A DNA stretch of 64,000 nt, from the NCBI GenBank assembly GCA_000238815.2, contig AFXB01000010.1:62001-126000 (forward strand). The letters are read 5' to 3'. The position numbers and the translations under genes are program-made. Source of the stretch: SAR116 cluster alpha proteobacterium HIMB100 (lineage in GTDB: Bacteria > Pseudomonadota > Alphaproteobacteria > Puniceispirillales > Puniceispirillaceae). Positions 61,228 through 64,000 of this stretch are shown here, piece after piece (within the stretch, counting starts at the first letter, position 1; each line of letters opens with the position of its first letter). The notes beneath the pieces are model-generated. The model saw only the letters and a list, made by a program, of their open reading frames with translations. It ran no database searches and was not told the origin of the DNA.

Positions 61228-61446
61228 ATGAAAAAAGATATCCATCCAGAATACCATGAAATCACCCTGGTGATGACAGACGGGTCCAAGCGCACAACAA
61301 AGTCAACCTGGGGCAAGCCAGGCGACGAGATGCGGTTATCAATCGACCCGCTGAACCATCCTGCATGGACTGGTCAGCAGCGCGTTCTGGGCACAGAAGG
61401 CCAGGTCGCCCGCTTTAACAAGCGCTTTGGTAATCTGGGCAGCTAA
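61228..61446 (+). CDS. rpmE: 50S ribosomal protein L31
   Basis: The 72-residue protein has the family N-terminus [12 protein letters not shown] and the C-terminal [10 protein letters not shown]. It lacks the CxxC pairs of zinc-binding L31, so it is the zinc-free type common in Alphaproteobacteria. ATG 61228 was chosen; an upstream ATG at 61186 would add 14 residues of no similarity. A strong terminator follows. Confidence 0.94.
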   Translation: MKKDIHPEYHEITLVMTDGSKRTTKSTWGKPGDEMRLSIDPLNHPAWTGQQRVLGTEGQVARFNKRFGNLGS

Positions 61447-61476
61447 ACCCAGCGCCTTTACGAACTGTTATCCAAT

Positions 61477-61502
61477 AAGGCAGGGGTTACCCTGCCTTTT
61501 TT
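61477..61502 (+). terminator. rho-independent terminator after rpmE
   Basis: AAGGCAGGG and CCCTGCCTT form a 9-bp stem with a 4-base loop, leading into TTTTTT. Confidence 0.9.
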
Positions 61503-61541
61503 GTGTTCAGCTCACTTTTTTTTTGCGTTTTTTTTCCTCCT

Positions 61542-61570
61542 CTTGACAGAAACAGCCGCGCTCCCCACAT
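61542..61570 (+). promoter_or_regulatory. sigma-32 (RpoH) promoter of hsp20
   Basis: CTTGACA (61542-61548) and CCCCACAT (61563-61570), separated by 14 bases, match the heat-shock consensus CTTGAAA / CCCCATNT closely. Transcription would start near 61577, about 70 bases before the hsp20 ATG, and would include the whole ROSE-like leader. Confidence 0.7.
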
Positions 61571-61581
61571 GAGGTCTGTAA

Positions 61582-61644
61582 CAGGCTTGCCGCTTATCGG
61601 GAGCTTGATTTTTCAACCCTTGCTTGCTGAATTTTGAAGGAGCA
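61582..61644 (+). ncRNA. ROSE-type RNA thermometer in the hsp20 leader
   Basis: ROSE elements are leader RNAs that hide the ribosome binding site at low temperature. Here a first hairpin pairs 61582-61592 with 61598-61607. A second pairs TGCTTGCT (61621-61628) with AAGGAGCA (61637-61644): U-A, G-C, C-G, U-A, U-G, a bulged G, C-G and U-A. The segment UUGCU (61624-61628) opposite AGGA (61638-61641) is the signature of ROSE. The ATG lies 5 bases after the hairpin. Confidence 0.75.
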
Positions 61645-61649
61645 TTGAT

Positions 61650-62123
61650 ATGACACAGTTTGATTTAACCCCTTTTTACCGGTCGTCCATCGGGCTGGAC
61701 CGCATGGCCCATCTGATGGACAGCCTTGTGAAAACCGCGCAAAGCCCCGCCCAGCCAAACTGGCCGCCTTACAATATTGATAAAGAGGGTGAGGTGAATT
61801 ACCGGATCACCATGGCGGTAGCCGGATTTTCAGATGCTGATCTGGACGTCACCTTGCATGAACAGGTGCTGACCATCACCGGCACACAGCCACATGATGA
61901 GGCTGACGGCCGTGAGGTTTTATATCGCGGCATCGCTGCGCGCCAGTTTGAACGCCGCTTCCAGCTGGATGATTTTATCCATATCACATCAGCTGAACTG
62001 AAAGACGGCTTGCTGCATATTCATCTGGTCCGCGAAATCCCTGAAGCGATGAAGCCGCGCAAAATTGCGATCAATTCCGCTGAAAATCTGGTTGATATGA
62101 AAAAGCGCAAAAAAGCGTCCTGA
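61650..62123 (+). CDS. hsp20: small heat-shock protein (Hsp20/IbpA type)
   Basis: This 157-residue holdase prevents aggregation of heat-denatured proteins. The N-terminus (FDLTPFYRSSIGLDRMAHLMD) is the IbpA-type opening, the central alpha-crystallin domain spans about residues 35-140, and the C-terminal tail PRKIAINS carries the IxI-type motif. Its regulation is unusually clear: a sigma-32-like promoter and a ROSE thermometer precede it, and rpoH is in the same window. Confidence 0.95.
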   Translation: MTQFDLTPFYRSSIGLDRMAHLMDSLVKTAQSPAQPNWPPYNIDKEGEVNYRITMAVAGFSDADLDVTLHEQVLTITGTQPHDEADGREVLYRGIAARQFERRFQLDDFIHITSAELKDGLLHIHLVREIPEAMKPRKIAINSAENLVDMKKRKKAS

Positions 62124-62153
62124 CCGACGCTGAAACACTGTCCAGCACCAAAA

Positions 62154-62181
62154 GCCCCCTGCTGCCGGTTGTGGCAGGGGC
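62154..62181. terminator. hairpin between convergent hsp20 and RTX genes
   Basis: CCCCTGC (62156-62162) and GCAGGGG (62174-62180) form a 7-bp stem. On the minus strand it is followed by CTTTTGG; on the plus strand no T-run is close. It may end transcription from either side. Confidence 0.5.
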
Positions 62182-62222
62182 ACACCTCCCCATTTTTCTG
62201 CTGAACATCAGATGAAATAAAG

Positions 62223-63038
62223 TCAGAGCACGTCTGATGAGATAGTGACGTCCCTGTATACATCAAACCAGTCCTCAACAGTGTCTTGCGTGATCAGGCT
62301 ATGGTCAACACCGCACAGGAAGACCGTATTCAAATCGAACGTAGGATCATGATAGGTAAAGGTCAGGTTGGCCCCGCCGCCTTCTTGTTCTGTTGCGGCG
62401 GTGAACATTATCCTAATTTCCTTATCTGCAGCAGAGGCTACGCTGTTTATCTTCATCTTTGAGATCGGCGCATTCATTGTCGGCACAACAACCCTGTCCC
62501 CTTCCTGCTGGTCAAAATCAAGGATTGTATTGGTATCGTCATAAGAATCTTTTGTTATGATACTCAGGCTGAATTTGTCAGCCCCGCCGCCGCGGGTCAG
62601 CACATCTTGTCCTTTTTCGCCAAAAAGCCTGTCAGCCCCGCCGCCGACATTGAGCGTGTCATCACCAAAACCGCCCCGTAAGGTATCATTCCCGCCATTA
62701 CCCGAAAGGATGTCATTGCCATTTTGGCCTTTAAGAAAATTTACGCGATTGTCTCCGGTTAAGCGATCATTAAACTTACTGCCTTCAATATGGTCTAAAC
62801 CGCGGACAAGGTCTGACATTTTCGGGTCTGTATGATGCCGTTCAACAGCTCGGAAACCGTCTTTATCCGCAGACACACTCAGATCGATATGAACACCTGT
62901 CATATCATCCGGGCTGACAACAAAATCTGCATAGCTGAGGGTACTCCATCTGTCGCCGCCATCAATAATATCCCTGCCTGTCGCCGTCACAGCAGGCTGT
63001 CGCTTCCCCCCGTGCAACACAGAGAATTGCCTACTCAA
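62223..63038 (-). CDS. RTX-type calcium-binding repeat protein, possibly truncated
   Basis: The 271-residue protein has a block of glycine- and Asp-rich nonapeptide repeats (about residues 95-165: GNGGNDTLRGGFGDDTLNVG and DRLFGEKGQDVLTR) that fold into a calcium-binding beta roll, typical of secreted RTX proteins. The N-terminal part (RDIIDGGDRWSTLSYADF) matches a preceding RTX repeat. There is no ATG: the only start is a TTG at 63036-63038 without a ribosome binding site, directly after an 18-bp hairpin. It may be a fragment of a larger gene. No enzyme domain or secretion genes are seen. Confidence 0.65.
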   Translation of the reverse strand: MSRQFSVLHGGKRQPAVTATGRDIIDGGDRWSTLSYADFVVSPDDMTGVHIDLSVSADKDGFRAVERHHTDPKMSDLVRGLDHIEGSKFNDRLTGDNRVNFLKGQNGNDILSGNGGNDTLRGGFGDDTLNVGGGADRLFGEKGQDVLTRGGGADKFSLSIITKDSYDDTNTILDFDQQEGDRVVVPTMNAPISKMKINSVASAADKEIRIMFTAATEQEGGGANLTFTYHDPTFDLNTVFLCGVDHSLITQDTVEDWFDVYRDVTISSDVL

Positions 63039-63047
63039 TTTTTTGTA

Positions 63048-63086
63048 CTGGTAGAATATACAATTTTTAATTGTATATTCTACCAG
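63048..63086. repeat. perfect 18-bp inverted repeat at the start of the RTX gene
   Basis: CTGGTAGAATATACAATT (63048-63065) and its exact reverse complement (63069-63086) flank a TTT loop. In the RTX mRNA this forms an 18-bp hairpin ending 9 bases before the TTG start codon. It is not followed by a T-run on the minus strand, so it is not a normal terminator there. Confidence 0.75.
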
Positions 63087-63242
63087 CGGTTATTGCTTTT
63101 ATTTTTGTTTTAATTACGCCTGTTATGCCCTTAACACACTAACATAAATCATAGATCCAAAACGAATCCGATATCACTATTTACACCCTATAAATGAAAA
63201 TAGTCTGAACGAATGAATTTTTCAAGAGGCGGCTTTACTCGG
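63087..63242. other. AT-rich gap between ppdK and the RTX-gene hairpin
   Basis: About 150 bases without an open frame. AT-rich, with T-runs, but no clear promoter or terminator. The promoter of the RTX gene would be expected here. Confidence 0.4.
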
Positions 63243-64000
63243 TTAACCTTCTGTTAAGGTTGCCTGTGCTGCGGCCAGGCGGGCAATCGGCACCCGAAAT
63301 GGTGAACAGGACACATAATCCAACCCGACCGTCTCGCAAAAGGCGACAGATTTAGGATCACCGCCATGCTCACCACAGATGCCCAGCTTGATATCGGCGC
63401 GCACGGACCGGCCTTTATCTGCACCGATGTGCACCAGCTGGCCCACCCCATCCACGTCAATGGAGACAAACGGATCTGTTTCGTAAATTTCTGCTTCCTG
63501 ATAGGCATGCATGAAATTTGCCGCATCATCGCGGCTGATGCCCAGCGCGGTCTGAGTCAGATCATTGGTCCCGAATGAGAAAAATTCGGCCTCTGCGGCC
63601 AGCTGGTCCGCACAAACCGCGGCCCGCGGCAGCTCGATCATGGTCCCGACCATATAAGAGACCTGCATACTGGACGCGGCAAACACATCTGCGGCAACCT
63701 CATCAATAATTTTGCGGCAAATCGCGATTTCAGCAGCCGTTGCTGCAAGCGGGATCATCACCTCTGGGATCGGTGCGTCTGATGTCTGGGCAACATGGAC
63801 AGCCGCTTCAAAAATAGCCCTGGCCTGCATTGCGCAAATTTCAGGATAGGTAATCGCCAGGCGACAGCCGCGATGGCCCAGCATCGGGTTCGATTCTTTC
63901 AGGCGCAGGCTGCGCTGGCGGGCCACATCGACCGAAATCCCTGCTGCCTTTGCCACATCTTCCAGCTCTGTATCTGAATGCGGCAAAAATTCATGAAGCG
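63243..64000 (-). CDS. ppdK: pyruvate phosphate dikinase (PpdK), 3' part only
   Basis: PPDK interconverts pyruvate, ATP and phosphate with PEP, AMP and diphosphate. The window holds the C-terminal part, from LHEFLPHSDTELEDV to the stop; the frame is open through base 64000, so the rest lies beyond it. Visible features are the PEP-utilising C-terminal TIM-barrel blocks (MVGTMIELPRA, FFSFGTNDLTQTALGISRDD, GICGEHGGDPKS) and the Cys of SCSPFRVPIARLA, the catalytic loop of the family. About 250 residues are present. Confidence 0.92.
   Translation of the reverse strand, partial: LHEFLPHSDTELEDVAKAAGISVDVARQRSLRLKESNPMLGHRGCRLAITYPEICAMQARAIFEAAVHVAQTSDAPIPEVMIPLAATAAEIAICRKIIDEVAADVFAASSMQVSYMVGTMIELPRAAVCADQLAAEAEFFSFGTNDLTQTALGISRDDAANFMHAYQEAEIYETDPFVSIDVDGVGQLVHIGADKGRSVRADIKLGICGEHGGDPKSVAFCETVGLDYVSCSPFRVPIARLAAAQATLTEG

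Noticed and set aside
62154-62181. Strong terminator of hsp20
   Set aside because: On the plus strand the stem is not followed by a T-run, so it was kept only as a weak, undirected element.

Overview
The window is a gene-dense stretch of an alphaproteobacterial chromosome (roughly half GC by eye). The class is suggested by an FtsZ with a long acidic linker before its C-terminal peptide, the tolQRAB-pal-cpoB-tilS-ftsH-folP...glmM and serC-serA-hisZ-purA gene orders, a zapA / 6S RNA / 5-formyltetrahydrofolate cyclo-ligase block, and a ROSE-type RNA thermometer in front of hsp20. A marine SAR116-like or Rhodospirillales-related organism is my guess; it cannot be proved from the sequence alone.

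Layout. 1-12345 (+): end of the division and wall cluster murC-murB-ddl-ftsQ-ftsA-ftsZ, then lpxC, bamD, recN and ligA. 12356-17335 (-): pepP, prmA and a UvrD/PcrA helicase. 17560-19000 (+): mlaA and mlaC of the outer-membrane lipid-asymmetry pathway. 19022-21572: ettA and two small membrane proteins. 21660-23673 (+): an RluD-type pseudouridine synthase and the heat-shock sigma factor rpoH, followed by a BrnT/BrnA toxin-antitoxin pair. 24387-31297 (-): purA, hisZ, serA, serC, glmM. 31467-34457: an accessory patch with a decayed DNA methyltransferase-nuclease gene, an unknown winged-helix-like gene and AT-rich DNA, which separates glmM from folP. 34458-50881 (-): folP, ftsH, tilS, cpoB, pal, tolB, tolA, tolR, tolQ, ybgC, ruvB, ruvA, ruvC, yebC, ymdB, 5-FCL, 6S RNA, zapA and a small coiled-coil gene. 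51279-59319 (+): tkt, gap, efp, suhB, a MotA/MotB-like pair and a lipoprotein. 59329-64000: an ABC exporter (-), rpmE and hsp20 (+), an RTX-type protein (-), and the 3' part of pyruvate phosphate dikinase (-).

The genes mostly serve the envelope and the division septum (Mur, Fts, Tol-Pal, ZapA, Mla, LpxC, BamD), DNA repair (RecN, LigA, UvrD, RuvABC), and one-carbon, serine and central carbon metabolism. The heat-shock regulator RpoH and a likely target (hsp20 with a sigma-32-like promoter plus a ROSE thermometer) are both present. The most notable points are: the ROSE element and matching sigma-32-like promoters, the 6S RNA, the decayed methyltransferase island inside a conserved gene block, a GAPDH carrying NADP-type coenzyme residues, a non-flagellar MotA/MotB-like complex, a perfect 18-bp hairpin at the start of the RTX gene, and a BrnTA locus with a palindromic candidate operator.
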